A program made the position numbers and the translations under genes. The notes under the pieces are model-generated. The model worked only from the letters and a program-made list of their open reading frames with translations, was not told the origin of the DNA and ran no database searches. This document shows positions 25,649 through 34,217 of a stretch of 64,000 nt of DNA, one piece after another; within the stretch, counting starts at the first letter, position 1; every line of letters starts with the position of its first letter. The DNA lies in contig NZ_LKEG01000023.1 of assembly GCF_001645105.1 (NCBI RefSeq), positions 30,281-94,280 on the forward strand, given 5' to 3'. This DNA comes from Pseudomonas marginalis (GTDB taxonomy: Bacteria; Pseudomonadota; Gammaproteobacteria; Pseudomonadales; Pseudomonadaceae).

Positions 25649-26851
25649 TTGTCCAACCCAACTCCTCAACCGGCTTCGCCACCCCGCGCCCTGCGCTGGG
25701 CCTTGGCGGGCTCGGTGGTCGTGATGATCGCCGCCGGTGGCTTGTTCTATTACGCCTCGCAGTTGGCGGCCAGCAAGCGCCAGACCAACCACAATGAAAT
25801 TGCCGTGACCATTCATGGCCACGCCTGTGAGCCGAATGAACTGACGGTACCGGCCGGCCGCGCCAGCTTCCGCATCATCAACCGCTCCGACCGTGCGGTG
25901 GAATGGGAAATCCTCGACGGCGTGCTGGTGGTCGAAGAACGGGAAAACATCGCCCCCGGCCTCAGCCAGGTGATCAATGCCAACCTGTTGCCCGGCGACT
26001 ATGCAATCACCTGCGGCCTGCTGAGCAATCCACGTGGCACCTTGCACGTGACGCCCACCGCCGAGTCCGACGCACAGGCCAAGGCCAAGCCGTCGATGGT
26101 GGCGTTTATTGGCCCGCTGTCGGAGTTCCGCGTGTACTTGAGCAGCCAGGGCAGCGCGCTGATCAAGGCGGTGACCGCCTTGCAGCAAGCCATCGACAGC
26201 GGCGACCTCGCCCAGGCTCAAGCGCTCTATGTTCCCGCCCGTGAGGCCTACCAGCGACTGGCCCCGGCGTCTCAACGCCTGGCGGAACTGGACAATGCGA
26301 TCAACGCCCGCGCCGACTACTTTGAAAAACGCGAACAGGACCCGGCCTTCAGTGGCTTCCACCGCGTGGAATACAGCCTGTTCCAGCAACGCAGCCTCGA
26401 CGGCCTGGCGCCGATTGCGCAGCGCCTGGTAACCGACGTCACCACCCTCAAGCAACAACTGCTCGCCCAGTCGCTGCCGCCGGAGCAACTGGTGAGCATC
26501 GTGGTACGTAACCTCAACAGCCTGGCCGATGTACGTGCCATCAGCGGTGAAGAGGAGCGCTACAGCCACGTCGACCTGAATGGCTTCGCCGCCAACCTGG
26601 AGGCCGCCCACAAGGTCGTCGAGTTGATGCGACCGCTGCTGAGCAAATCCGCCGCCGACCTGTTGCCCAAGGTCGACAGCGCCCTCGCCGCCTTCGATGC
26701 CGAACTCCAGGGCTTCAAGGTCGACAAGGGCTATGCCACCTACGACAGCATTACCGCCGATCAGCGCAAGCAGATCGCCGACAAGGCCAAGGCTCTGGCC
26801 GTTGCACTCGATGGAATCGACCCCGCCCTTGGCCTTTCCGGCCTGCAGTGA
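25649..26851 (+). CDS. efeO: Iron uptake protein EfeO (cupredoxin + M75 domain)
   Basis: Product of 400 residues from TTG at 25649, with AAGGA 7 bases upstream. An N-terminal membrane anchor or uncleaved signal (residues about 15-40) is followed by a cupredoxin domain (HGHACEPNELTVPAGRASFRI, then YAITCGLLSNPRGT). A linker leads to an M75-peptidase-like domain with the metal motif H-x-x-E in GFHRVEYSLF and the paired GEEERYSHVDL. EfeO binds iron in the periplasm and feeds EfeU. The gene sits between efeU and efeB, and its stop is in a GTGA that could also start efeB. Confidence 0.92.
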   Translation: MSNPTPQPASPPRALRWALAGSVVVMIAAGGLFYYASQLAASKRQTNHNEIAVTIHGHACEPNELTVPAGRASFRIINRSDRAVEWEILDGVLVVEERENIAPGLSQVINANLLPGDYAITCGLLSNPRGTLHVTPTAESDAQAKAKPSMVAFIGPLSEFRVYLSSQGSALIKAVTALQQAIDSGDLAQAQALYVPAREAYQRLAPASQRLAELDNAINARADYFEKREQDPAFSGFHRVEYSLFQQRSLDGLAPIAQRLVTDVTTLKQQLLAQSLPPEQLVSIVVRNLNSLADVRAISGEEERYSHVDLNGFAANLEAAHKVVELMRPLLSKSAADLLPKVDSALAAFDAELQGFKVDKGYATYDSITADQRKQIADKAKALAVALDGIDPALGLSGLQ

Positions 26852-26865
26852 AGACGACCGCATAC

Positions 26866-28170
26866 ATGAGCGATTCAGCACAGTTTGACCCCCAACGCCG
26901 TCGTGTCCTCCTGGGTATGGCGGCCACCGGCGCCGCCATAGCCGGCAGCAGCCTGACCTGCCCAGCCATGGCCGCCGCCGCCGAGCAAGTCACCACCGCG
27001 CCACGCAGTGATAAAACCCAGGACCACCACGACTTTTTCGGCACGCACCAAACCGGCATCGTCACCCCACGCCCGGCCTGCGGCATGCTCGTGGCGTTCG
27101 ACGTACTGGCCAGTGATCGTGAAGACCTGGAGCGCCTGTTCCGCACCTTGAACGAACGCATCGCCTTCCTGATGACCGGCGGCACCGTGCCGCAAGTCGA
27201 CCCGAAACTGCCGCCCACCGACTCAGGGATCCTCGGCCCGGTGGTCACACCGGACAACCTGACCATCACCGTGTCCGTCGGCGAATCACTGTTCGATGAG
27301 CGCTTCGGCCTCGCGGCGGTCAAGCCCAAGCGCTTGAGCCGCATGGTCGGTTTCCCCAACGATGCGCTCGAACCGGCGCAGTGCCACGGCGACCTGAGCC
27401 TGCAATTCAGCTCCAACACCACGGACACCAATATCCACGCCCTGCGCGACATCGTGAAGAACCTGCCGGACCTGCTGCTGGTGCGCTGGAAACAGGAAGG
27501 CAGCGTGCCGCCCCAGGCGCCTGCCAAACCTGGCGAGCCGGCCCAGAGCGCACGCAATTTCCTCGGTTTCCGTGACGGCTCGGCCAACCCGAACTCCAAC
27601 GATGACCAGGCGATGAACCAGATTGTATGGGTGCAGCCTGGCAGCGACGAACCGGCCTGGGCGGCCAACGGCAGCTATCAGGCCGTGCGCATCATCCGCA
27701 ACTTCGTTGAGCGCTGGGACCGTACCCCGCTGCAAGAGCAGGAAAGCATCATCGGCCGCATCAAGCCCACCGGCGCGCCTATGGACGGCGACAAAGAAAG
27801 CCAGGTGCCCGACTACAGCAAGGACCCGGAAGGCAAGTTGACCAAGCTCGATGCCCACATCCGCCTGGCCAACCCGCGCACCCCGCAGACTCAGGCCAAC
27901 CTGATCCTGCGCCGGCCGTTCAACTACTCCAACGGCGTCAACAAAAACGGTCAGCTGGACATGGGGCTGTTGTTCATCTGCTACCAGGCTGACCTGGAGA
28001 AAGGCTTTATCAGCGTGCAAACCCGGCTCAACGGCGAGCCCCTGGAGGAATACCTCAAGCCGGTCGGCGGCGGGTATTTCTTCACCTTACCGGGGGTCAC
28101 GGGACCGAAGGATTTCCTCGGGCGCACGCTGCTGGCTGCAACGCACCCTCACACCACTGCCCCTACCTAA
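26866..28170 (+). CDS. efeB: Deferrochelatase/peroxidase EfeB (Dyp type, Tat-exported)
   Basis: Haem-dependent Dyp-type peroxidase of 434 residues if the ATG at 26866 is used; GTG at 26848, overlapping the efeO stop, would add 6 residues. The Tat signal has RRRVLLGMAATGAA. The family signature GxxDG appears in GFRDGSANPN with the distal aspartate, and the proximal haem histidine is in DAHIRLANPR. It acts in the periplasm, proposed to oxidise ferrous iron or release iron from haem for EfeUO. It is the third gene of the operon, 27 bases before efeM. Confidence 0.93.
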   Translation: MSDSAQFDPQRRRVLLGMAATGAAIAGSSLTCPAMAAAAEQVTTAPRSDKTQDHHDFFGTHQTGIVTPRPACGMLVAFDVLASDREDLERLFRTLNERIAFLMTGGTVPQVDPKLPPTDSGILGPVVTPDNLTITVSVGESLFDERFGLAAVKPKRLSRMVGFPNDALEPAQCHGDLSLQFSSNTTDTNIHALRDIVKNLPDLLLVRWKQEGSVPPQAPAKPGEPAQSARNFLGFRDGSANPNSNDDQAMNQIVWVQPGSDEPAWAANGSYQAVRIIRNFVERWDRTPLQEQESIIGRIKPTGAPMDGDKESQVPDYSKDPEGKLTKLDAHIRLANPRTPQTQANLILRRPFNYSNGVNKNGQLDMGLLFICYQADLEKGFISVQTRLNGEPLEEYLKPVGGGYFFTLPGVTGPKDFLGRTLLAATHPHTTAPT

Positions 28171-28197
28171 AACAAACCCCAGAGCGGAAACCCTCCC

Positions 28198-29016
28198 ATG
28201 AAAAAGTCGTCTATCGCGTTGTCGTTGTTGCTGACCCTTTCGCCGCTGGCAGCCTTCGCCGCTACCGCGCCGCTGGATTTGGTAGGGCCGGTGTCGGACT
28301 ACAAAATCTACGTCACCGAAGAAATCGGTGAACTGGTCACCCAGACCCAAGCGTTCACCGACGCCATCAACCAAGGCGACCTGGCCACCGCCAAGAAACT
28401 CTACGCGCCGACCCGTGTGCACTATGAGTCCATCGAGCCAATCGCCGAGTTGTTCAGCGACCTCGATGCTTCCATCGACTCCCGCGTCGACGACCACGAA
28501 AAAGGCGTGACCGCCGAAGACTTCACCGGCTTTCACCGCATCGAATACGCGCTGTTTTCGCAGAACACCACCAAAGGCCTGGAAACCCTCACTGCCAAGC
28601 TCAACACCGACGTTAACGACCTCAAAACCCGCGTCGACGGCCTGACCTTCCCACCGGAGAAAGTCGTGGGCGGCGCCGCAGCATTGTTGGAAGAAGTCGC
28701 CGCCACCAAGATCTCCGGCGAAGAAGACCGCTACAGCCACACCGACCTGTATGACTTCCAGGGCAACATCGACGGCGCGAAGAAAATCGTCGACCTGTTC
28801 CGTGGGCAGATCGAGAAACAAGACAAAGCCTTCCTGGCCAAGGTCGACAAAAACTTCGCCAGCGTGGACAAGATCCTGGCCAAGTACAAGACCAAGGACG
28901 GCGGCTTCGAGACCTACGACAAGGTCAAGGAAAACGACCGCAAGGCCCTGGTGGGTCCGGTCAATACCCTGGCGGAGGACCTGTCCACCTTGCGTGGCAA
29001 GCTGGGCTTGAACTAA
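28198..29016 (+). CDS. efeM: EfeM-type M75 iron-binding protein (second EfeO paralogue, no cupredoxin)
   Basis: A 272-residue periplasmic protein. The signal peptide ends AAFA-AT. The rest is one M75 domain, closely parallel to the C-terminal part of EfeO above: GPVSDYKIYV, a helical section, the H-x-x-E motif in GFHRIEYALF and GEEDRYSHTDLYDF. It lacks a cupredoxin domain. EfeM in P. syringae has this form. It is likely a second periplasmic iron carrier for EfeU, derived from an EfeO-like ancestor. A bidirectional terminator follows at 29032. Confidence 0.88.
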   Translation: MKKSSIALSLLLTLSPLAAFAATAPLDLVGPVSDYKIYVTEEIGELVTQTQAFTDAINQGDLATAKKLYAPTRVHYESIEPIAELFSDLDASIDSRVDDHEKGVTAEDFTGFHRIEYALFSQNTTKGLETLTAKLNTDVNDLKTRVDGLTFPPEKVVGGAAALLEEVAATKISGEEDRYSHTDLYDFQGNIDGAKKIVDLFRGQIEKQDKAFLAKVDKNFASVDKILAKYKTKDGGFETYDKVKENDRKALVGPVNTLAEDLSTLRGKLGLN

Positions 29017-29031
29017 ACGCCGCACAAAAAA

Positions 29032-29067
29032 AGACCCAGCCCTGTTGAAGGGGCTGGGTCTTTTTTT
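29032..29067. terminator. Bidirectional terminator between efe operon and pssA
   Basis: Eleven-bp perfect stem, AGACCCAGCCC at 29032-29042 and its complement at 29051-29061, with an 8-base loop. T7 follows on the plus strand, and the A-run at 29026-29032 gives the equivalent on the minus strand. It lies between convergent efeM and pssA. Confidence 0.9.
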
Positions 29068-29077
29068 GCCTGCCGGT

Positions 29078-30421
29078 TTACAGGATCCGGTACAGCAACC
29101 GCTCGATGCGCACGCGGCTGACCCGACGCAGGAACTTGCCGACCGCTTCGGGATAGTCCGGCAGCGTTTGTAAATCCTGATAACCCTCGATACGCGTGGT
29201 GTGCTGGAAAATCTGCGCCAGCTCGGTGCGCCGCGGCGCCAGCCACTGGCCTTGGGGGTCATCGATCAACAAGGCGTTTTCCAAGTCGAGACGGAACGCG
29301 CGCGGGTTGAGGTTGTTACCGGTGAGCAAGGTGTAGCGCTGGTCGACCCACATCCCCTTGAGGTGGTAGGTGTTGTCGCCGTCGCGCCACAGGTGCAGGT
29401 TCAGTTGGCCGCTGTCGATCATCGGCTGATGGCGTTTGGCGAAGCGGCGCAGGCTGATTTCGTACAGGTACGGCAGCGCGGCAATGACCTTGAATGGCTC
29501 GCTCGGCGGGATGTAGAAGTCGTTGGCGGTCTTGTCGCCGACGACGATGTCGATCTTCACCCCACGCGCCAGGGCACGGTTGATCTCGCGGGTCACCGGC
29601 AGCGGCAGGTTGAAGTACGGCGTGCAGATGGTCAGTTGCTGCTGGGCGCTGGCGATCAGTTCGAGGATCACCCGGTTCAGCGGGTTGTTCTTGCCCACCC
29701 CGAGCAACGGGCTGACCGACAGGTGACCATTGGGCAACTGCCCCGTCGTGGTGTCATAGGTCGCGTGTTTCAGGCGGCTGCGCAAGTCGCCGATATCATT
29801 GCGCAAGCTGCGCGTGGTGGGTGGGTTGGGCAGGTCCAGGCGATTAACCGCCTTGGAGGCGATCAGCCCGTGTTCCACCAGGTGTTGCATCGAGTCCGCC
29901 AGAGGCTTGCTGTGGATCAGGTGGTAGCGGTCGAAACGGTACTTGTCGAACTTGTGCAAGTACACGTTGTTCAGGCTCGCCCCGCTGTACAGCACGCTGT
30001 CGTCGATCACGAAGCCCTTGAGGTGCAGCACGCCGAACAGCTCGCGGGTTTGCACCGGCACGCCATACACCGGCACGTCGCTGCTGTGGCTTTGGTTCAT
30101 GGCCTGGTACCAGGCGCTGTTGCCCGGCTGTTTACCGGCACCGATCAAGCCACGCTGGGCGCGCAGCCAGTCGACCACCACCACGATCTCCAACTCCGGC
30201 CGCGCAGCCTTGGCCGCGTGCAGGGCATCGTAGATCTCCTGCCCCGCTTCGTCCTGCTGCAGATACAGCGCGACGATGTAGATACGCCGCGTGGCCTGGG
30301 CGATTTTTTCCAGCAGGCAACGGCGGTACGCGTCGGCGCCGGACAGCACCTCAAGGGCGTCGGGAGTGAGGGGGAAACCGCGCAGTTTGGGCAACAGGGA
30401 GCGTTTGAAGAACGACGGCAT
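29078..30421 (-). CDS. pssA: Phosphatidylserine synthase, phospholipase-D superfamily (PssA)
   Basis: A 447-residue homologue of E. coli PssA, which makes phosphatidylserine from CDP-diacylglycerol and serine, the committed step to phosphatidylethanolamine. Two HKD-type motifs are visible, VLHLKGFVIDDSVLYSGASL and the second around YHLKGMWVDQRYTLLTGNNL. Other matching segments include KTANDFYIPPSEPFK and NPRAFRLDLENALLI. The basic C-terminus (RRVSRVRIERLLYRIL) would hold it at the ribosome or membrane. It has no signal peptide. It faces the efe operon across a shared terminator. Confidence 0.93.
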   Translation of the reverse strand: MPSFFKRSLLPKLRGFPLTPDALEVLSGADAYRRCLLEKIAQATRRIYIVALYLQQDEAGQEIYDALHAAKAARPELEIVVVVDWLRAQRGLIGAGKQPGNSAWYQAMNQSHSSDVPVYGVPVQTRELFGVLHLKGFVIDDSVLYSGASLNNVYLHKFDKYRFDRYHLIHSKPLADSMQHLVEHGLIASKAVNRLDLPNPPTTRSLRNDIGDLRSRLKHATYDTTTGQLPNGHLSVSPLLGVGKNNPLNRVILELIASAQQQLTICTPYFNLPLPVTREINRALARGVKIDIVVGDKTANDFYIPPSEPFKVIAALPYLYEISLRRFAKRHQPMIDSGQLNLHLWRDGDNTYHLKGMWVDQRYTLLTGNNLNPRAFRLDLENALLIDDPQGQWLAPRRTELAQIFQHTTRIEGYQDLQTLPDYPEAVGKFLRRVSRVRIERLLYRIL

Positions 30422-30508
30422 AAGGCTCGCAATGGGTCGAATCCGAAGAGTCCCCGAGCTTACACCATGGGGGTGCTCAGGTCTTGCTGCGCGGCATGTA
30501 AAAATTTA

Positions 30509-30537
30509 TTGACCAAGAAGAACGATCGTTCTACTGT
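30509..30537 (+). promoter_or_regulatory. Promoter with palindromic operator for the TetR gene
   Basis: TTGACC (30509-30514) and TACTGT (30532-30537) are separated by exactly 17 bases. The spacer is almost filled by the perfect 14-bp palindrome AGAACGATCGTTCT at 30519-30532. The ATG of the TetR gene lies 8 bases after the -10. A repressor bound there would block the polymerase, so autorepression is likely. Confidence 0.75.
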
Positions 30538-30544
30538 TTGCGGC

Positions 30545-31108
30545 ATGAACGATATGACCGGTAATGAAACTCGCGACATCATCCTCGACGTGGCCGAAAA
30601 GTTGATCTATCGCCATGGCATCGCCGCCACGGGCATGGACTTCCTGGTGAAAACCGCCGGCGTCTCGAGAAAAAGCGTTTACCGCTACTTTGCCAACAAA
30701 GACGAATTGGTGATTGCCGCCCTGCAACGTCGTGACGAGCGCTGGATGCAGTGGCTGCGCGATGAAGTGGAACGCAGCGAAGGCACGAGTGAACGGCTGC
30801 TCGCGATGTTCAGCGCGCTCAAGGCCTGGTTCGACACGGCGGATTTCCGCGGCTGTGCGTTTATCAACACCAGCGGCGAAACCGGCAACCCGCACGACCC
30901 GGTGCGCCTGCTGGCCAAGGCCCACAAACAGAAACTGTTCGAGTACGCACTTGAACTCTGTCAAGCACATGGCACCCCCGACCCGGCACAGCAGGCCGCG
31001 CAACTGCTGATCCTGATCGATGGCGCCATCACCGTTGCCCTGGTGATGGGTGATTCAACAGCTGCCGATAATGCGCAATGCATGGCGCGAACGTTATTGG
31101 GACTGTGA
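30545..31108 (+). CDS. TetR-family transcriptional repressor
   Basis: A 187-residue regulator. The N-terminal helix-turn-helix is canonical: ILDVAEKLIYRHGIAATGMD then VSRKSVYRYFANKDELV. The ligand-binding part includes FRGCAFINTSGETGN, a motif common in pseudomonad TetR proteins that control reductases or small stress proteins. A 14-bp palindrome sits in its own promoter. The DUF1348 gene begins 56 bases downstream on the same strand and is the likeliest co-regulated target. The short gap to -10 implies a very short or leaderless transcript. Confidence 0.87.
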   Translation: MNDMTGNETRDIILDVAEKLIYRHGIAATGMDFLVKTAGVSRKSVYRYFANKDELVIAALQRRDERWMQWLRDEVERSEGTSERLLAMFSALKAWFDTADFRGCAFINTSGETGNPHDPVRLLAKAHKQKLFEYALELCQAHGTPDPAQQAAQLLILIDGAITVALVMGDSTAADNAQCMARTLLGL

Positions 31109-31164
31109 ACGCACAGGTCAGCGCAACTTTCGACTGAAACCTTATTGTCTTGAGGAAAATGCCC

Positions 31165-31644
31165 ATGTCATCCGCCGCAGAAACACGCCCGCCGCTGCCG
31201 CCGTTCACGCGCGAGTCGGCTATCGAAAAAGTCCGTCTGGCCGAAGACGGCTGGAATTCCCGCGACCCGCACCGCGTATCCCTGGCCTACACCCTCGACA
31301 CCCACTGGCGTAACCGCGCGGAATTTGCCTACAACCGCGAAGACGCCAAGGGCTTCCTGACCCGCAAATGGGCCAAGGAGCTGGATTATCGGTTGATCAA
31401 AGAGCTGTGGGCGTTTACCGACAACCGCATCGCGGTGCGTTATGCCTATGAGTGGCACGACGATTCCGGCAACTGGTTCCGTTCCTATGGCAACGAGAAC
31501 TGGGAGTTCGACGAGAACGGCCTGATGGCCAACCGTTTTGCCTGCATCAACGACCTGCCGATCAAGGCAAGCGAACGCAAGTTCCACTGGCCGCTGGGGC
31601 GGCGACCGGATGATCATCCGGGCCTTTCTGATCTGGGGCTTTAA
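31165..31644 (+). CDS. DUF1348 nuclear transport factor 2-like protein
   Basis: The ATG at 31165 with GAGG 9 bases upstream gives 159 residues; starts at 31150 or 31159 are possible. The sequence is typical of DUF1348: [40 protein letters not shown], and [21 protein letters not shown]. These are single-domain NTF2 folds of unknown function, often next to TetR regulators, as here. No signal peptide is seen. A REP hairpin follows its stop. Confidence 0.85.
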   Translation: MSSAAETRPPLPPFTRESAIEKVRLAEDGWNSRDPHRVSLAYTLDTHWRNRAEFAYNREDAKGFLTRKWAKELDYRLIKELWAFTDNRIAVRYAYEWHDDSGNWFRSYGNENWEFDENGLMANRFACINDLPIKASERKFHWPLGRRPDDHPGLSDLGL

Positions 31645-31657
31645 GACCTGGCAAATG

Positions 31658-31697
31658 CGTGAGGGGGCGGTGCGACGATTCGACTTGCCCCCTCACG
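31658..31697. repeat. REP element (GGTGCGACGATTCGAC loop class)
   Basis: An 11-bp perfect stem, CGTGAGGGGGC at 31658-31668 with its complement at 31687-31697, encloses a loop starting GGTGCGACGATTCGAC. It lies between convergent genes and may end transcription of the TetR-DUF1348 unit. Twenty bases of it recur inside the larger REP at 53133-53283. Confidence 0.75.
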
Positions 31698-31712
31698 TGC
31701 GGCTACGGCACT

Positions 31713-32870
31713 TCAGTCCTGATTCAGCCCTACCCGATACAGAACCCCATCATCCTCATCCGTCAGCACATACAAGAACCCATCCGGTCCCTGCCGCACA
31801 TCGCGGATCCGCGCCTTCAAGCCTCCCAACAAGCGCTCTTCGTGAATCACCTTGTCGCCATCAAACTGCAACCGGATCAACTCCTGGTCGACCAGCGCAC
31901 CGATAAACACGTTGTGCTGCCAAGGCTTGAAGCGATCCGCATCATAAAACGCCATACCGCTGATACCCGGTGATTTTTCCCAGACGTGATGCGGCGGCAC
32001 TGTGCCTTCCAGCGTCTTGCCCTTGGCTTCGGGAATCGGTGTCAGGGAATAATTGATGCCGTGGGTTGCCAGCGGCCAACCGTAGTTCTTGCCCCGCTCG
32101 ATGATGTTGATCTCATCACCGCCACGCGGGCCGTGTTCGTTTTCCCAGATCGTGCCACTCCAGGGGTTCAACGCCAGCCCCTGAGGGTTGCGCTGGCCGT
32201 AGGACCAGATCTCCGGGCGCACGCCTTCTTGATCGACAAAGGGGTTGTCGTCCGGCACGCGGCCGTCCGGATAGATGCGCACGACCTTGCCTTGCAATTT
32301 GTCCAGGTCCTGGGCGGTCGGGCGATCGTTGTTTTCCCCCAGCGTCACGAACAGGTAGCCATCACGGTCAAAGGCCAGGCGTGAACCGAAGTGATTGCCG
32401 GTGGACAGCTTCGGCTCCTGGCGCAGGATGACGGTGAAGTCGGTCAAGCCACTGAGATCAGCCGCCAGGCGACCACGGCCCACCGCAGTGCCGGCCGCAC
32501 CGCCCTTGCCGCCGCCTTCGGCGTAGGACAGGTAGACCATGCGGTCCTGCTTGAAGTCGGGCGACAGCACCACGTCCAACAGGCCGCCCTGCCCTTTGGC
32601 CCATACTTCAGGCACGCCTTTCAGCGGCGCGGAGAGCTTGCCGTCCGGGCTGACAAAACGCAGGTGGCCAGGACGTTCGGTAACCAGGAAGCCTTGCTTG
32701 TCCGGCAGAAATGCCACTGCCCACGGGTGATCGAGGCCTTTGGCGATGGGGGTGGCGGTAATGCTGCCTTGTTCGCTGGGAAACTGCTGGGCGTCGGCGG
32801 CGAAAGCCGTGGTCAACGGCAGCAACGTGGTTGCACAAAAGGCGGCTATAAGGGTTTTGCGTAGAAACAT
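31713..32870 (-). CDS. Periplasmic PQQ-dependent aldose sugar dehydrogenase (YliI type)
   Basis: A 385-residue exported protein; residues 1-25 are a signal peptide ending AFA-AD. It has the six-bladed propeller pattern of soluble glucose/aldose dehydrogenases: GLDHPWAVAFLPD, LVTERPGHLR, GNHFGSRLAFDRDGYLFVTLGE, NPQGLALNPWSGTIWENEHGPRGGDEINI and GDKVIHEERLLGGLKARIRDVRQGPDGFLYVLTD. The catalytic histidine would be in the GNHFGS region. E. coli YliI is the nearest remembered relative. It starts 12 bases after the small exported-protein gene and is probably co-transcribed with it. Confidence 0.87.
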   Translation of the reverse strand: MFLRKTLIAAFCATTLLPLTTAFAADAQQFPSEQGSITATPIAKGLDHPWAVAFLPDKQGFLVTERPGHLRFVSPDGKLSAPLKGVPEVWAKGQGGLLDVVLSPDFKQDRMVYLSYAEGGGKGGAAGTAVGRGRLAADLSGLTDFTVILRQEPKLSTGNHFGSRLAFDRDGYLFVTLGENNDRPTAQDLDKLQGKVVRIYPDGRVPDDNPFVDQEGVRPEIWSYGQRNPQGLALNPWSGTIWENEHGPRGGDEINIIERGKNYGWPLATHGINYSLTPIPEAKGKTLEGTVPPHHVWEKSPGISGMAFYDADRFKPWQHNVFIGALVDQELIRLQFDGDKVIHEERLLGGLKARIRDVRQGPDGFLYVLTDEDDGVLYRVGLNQD

Positions 32871-32882
32871 AAGGCTGAATCC

Positions 32883-33197
32883 TTACCGGCGATTGCCGTT
32901 GGCATCATAGGTGGGGGCTTTGGTTTCGGTGGTCGGACGGCTGGGGGCGGCATCGCGTTGCGGGTAACGATTGCCGATACCGCCGTTCTCCAGGGTCGGC
33001 GTGCGCGTGGTCGGCCCGGTCTGGATACCGCGAATGGCCGGCGCATTGGGCTGAGTGCCCTGCATACTATTGGGGTTGGCCCGGTGGATCGGGCCGTTGT
33101 TGGCGTTGTTGTTGCCGGGCAGGTTTTGCGCATGCGCCAAAGGCGCAAGGGCCAAGCCCACCAGCAGCGCTGCAACGTGACGCATACCGCTATTCAT
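32883..33197 (-). CDS. Small exported Asn/Pro-rich protein of unknown function
   Basis: The start at 33197 has GAGAGG upstream and gives 104 residues. Residues 1-23 are a signal peptide (LLVGLALAPLAHA-Q). The mature part is low complexity, rich in N, P, T and R (NLPGNNNANNGPIHRANPN; TTRTPTLENGG), with no fold that I recognise and no cysteine. Such disordered secreted proteins are common in Pseudomonas. It shares a transcript with the sugar dehydrogenase gene, which begins 12 bases after its stop. Confidence 0.7.
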   Translation of the reverse strand: MNSGMRHVAALLVGLALAPLAHAQNLPGNNNANNGPIHRANPNSMQGTQPNAPAIRGIQTGPTTRTPTLENGGIGNRYPQRDAAPSRPTTETKAPTYDANGNRR

Positions 33198-33380
33198 GAC
33201 GAAACCTCTCAGGGCGAGGATTACCTGCTTTCGATAACACGCTACGCCTAGGGTTCGGCTTTCGACACTAAATAGTTTCTCATCAGGTGTAACACGATCT
33301 GTCCGCGCATCTGTCGGTGGAAACTTTTCGTACAGCGTCCGAGTCACCAGAACACAGCCTCTACTTAAGGAATCGCACCT

Positions 33381-34214
33381 ATGCCACGGGCAATCTGGAA
33401 AGGCGCCATCAGCTTTGGCCTGGTGCATATCCCGGTCTCGCTGGTCTCGGCCACGTCATCACAGGGCGTGGACTTTGACTGGCTCGACAAGCGCAGCATG
33501 GACCCGGTGGGCTACAAGCGCATCAACAAGACCACCGGTAAAGAGGTGACGAAGGAGAACATCGTCAAAGGCGTTGCGTTCGAAAAAGGCCGCTATGTGG
33601 TGCTCAGCGAAGAGGAAATCCGCTCGGCCCACCCCAAGTCGACCCAGACCATCGAAATCATCGCGTTTGTCGCCAGTGACCAGATCCCGTTGCAGAACAT
33701 CGACACCCCCTACTTCCTCGCGCCGGATAAACGGGGCGGCAAGGTCTACGCGCTGCTAAGGGAAACCCTTAAAAAAACCGGCAAAGTTGCGCTGGCCAAT
33801 GTGGTGCTGCACACCAAGCAGCACCTGGCGGCCTTGATGCCACTGGAATCGGCGCTGGTGCTGGTGATGCTGCGCTGGCCCGCCGAAGTCCGCAGCCTGG
33901 ACGACCTGGAACTGGGCAGCGACGTGACCAAACCCAGCCTAGCCAAGGGCGAACTGGACATGGCCAAGCGCTTGGTAGAAGACATGAGCGCCGACTGGCA
34001 GCCGGATGACTACCGTGACAGTTTCCAGGAAAAAATCATGGCGCTGGTGGCCAAGAAGGCCAAGGCCGGCAAGATCGAAGACGTGGAAACCAGCAAGGAC
34101 AGCGAAGCGCGCAAGTCCGCCGACGTGATCGACCTGACGGAACTGCTCAAGCGCAGCCTGGCCGGCAAGCCCGCCAAGAAGCCGGCGGCGAAGAAATCCA
34201 CCAAGGCCTCATGA
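33381..34214 (+). CDS. ku: Non-homologous end-joining protein Ku
   Basis: A 277-residue bacterial Ku, which homodimerises and encircles DNA ends. The core is typical: MPRAIWKGAISFGLVHIPVSL, then DPVGYKRINKTTGKEV, FIALVASDQI-like strands and LLVMLRWPAEVR. The C-terminal tail after about residue 250 is lysine-rich (KPAKKPAAKKSTKAS), the part that binds DNA and helps recruit LigD. AAGGA precedes the ATG. ligD begins 3 bases after the stop, the usual arrangement for this repair pathway, active mainly in stationary cells. Confidence 0.96.
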   Translation: MPRAIWKGAISFGLVHIPVSLVSATSSQGVDFDWLDKRSMDPVGYKRINKTTGKEVTKENIVKGVAFEKGRYVVLSEEEIRSAHPKSTQTIEIIAFVASDQIPLQNIDTPYFLAPDKRGGKVYALLRETLKKTGKVALANVVLHTKQHLAALMPLESALVLVMLRWPAEVRSLDDLELGSDVTKPSLAKGELDMAKRLVEDMSADWQPDDYRDSFQEKIMALVAKKAKAGKIEDVETSKDSEARKSADVIDLTELLKRSLAGKPAKKPAAKKSTKAS

Positions 34215-34217
34215 CCC

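Noticed and set aside
29201..30544. Plus-strand open frame that runs into the TetR gene and would give a 635-residue fusion
   Set aside because: The first part is antisense to pssA. The TetR family start, promoter and operator all lie at 30509-30547, so the fusion is an artefact.
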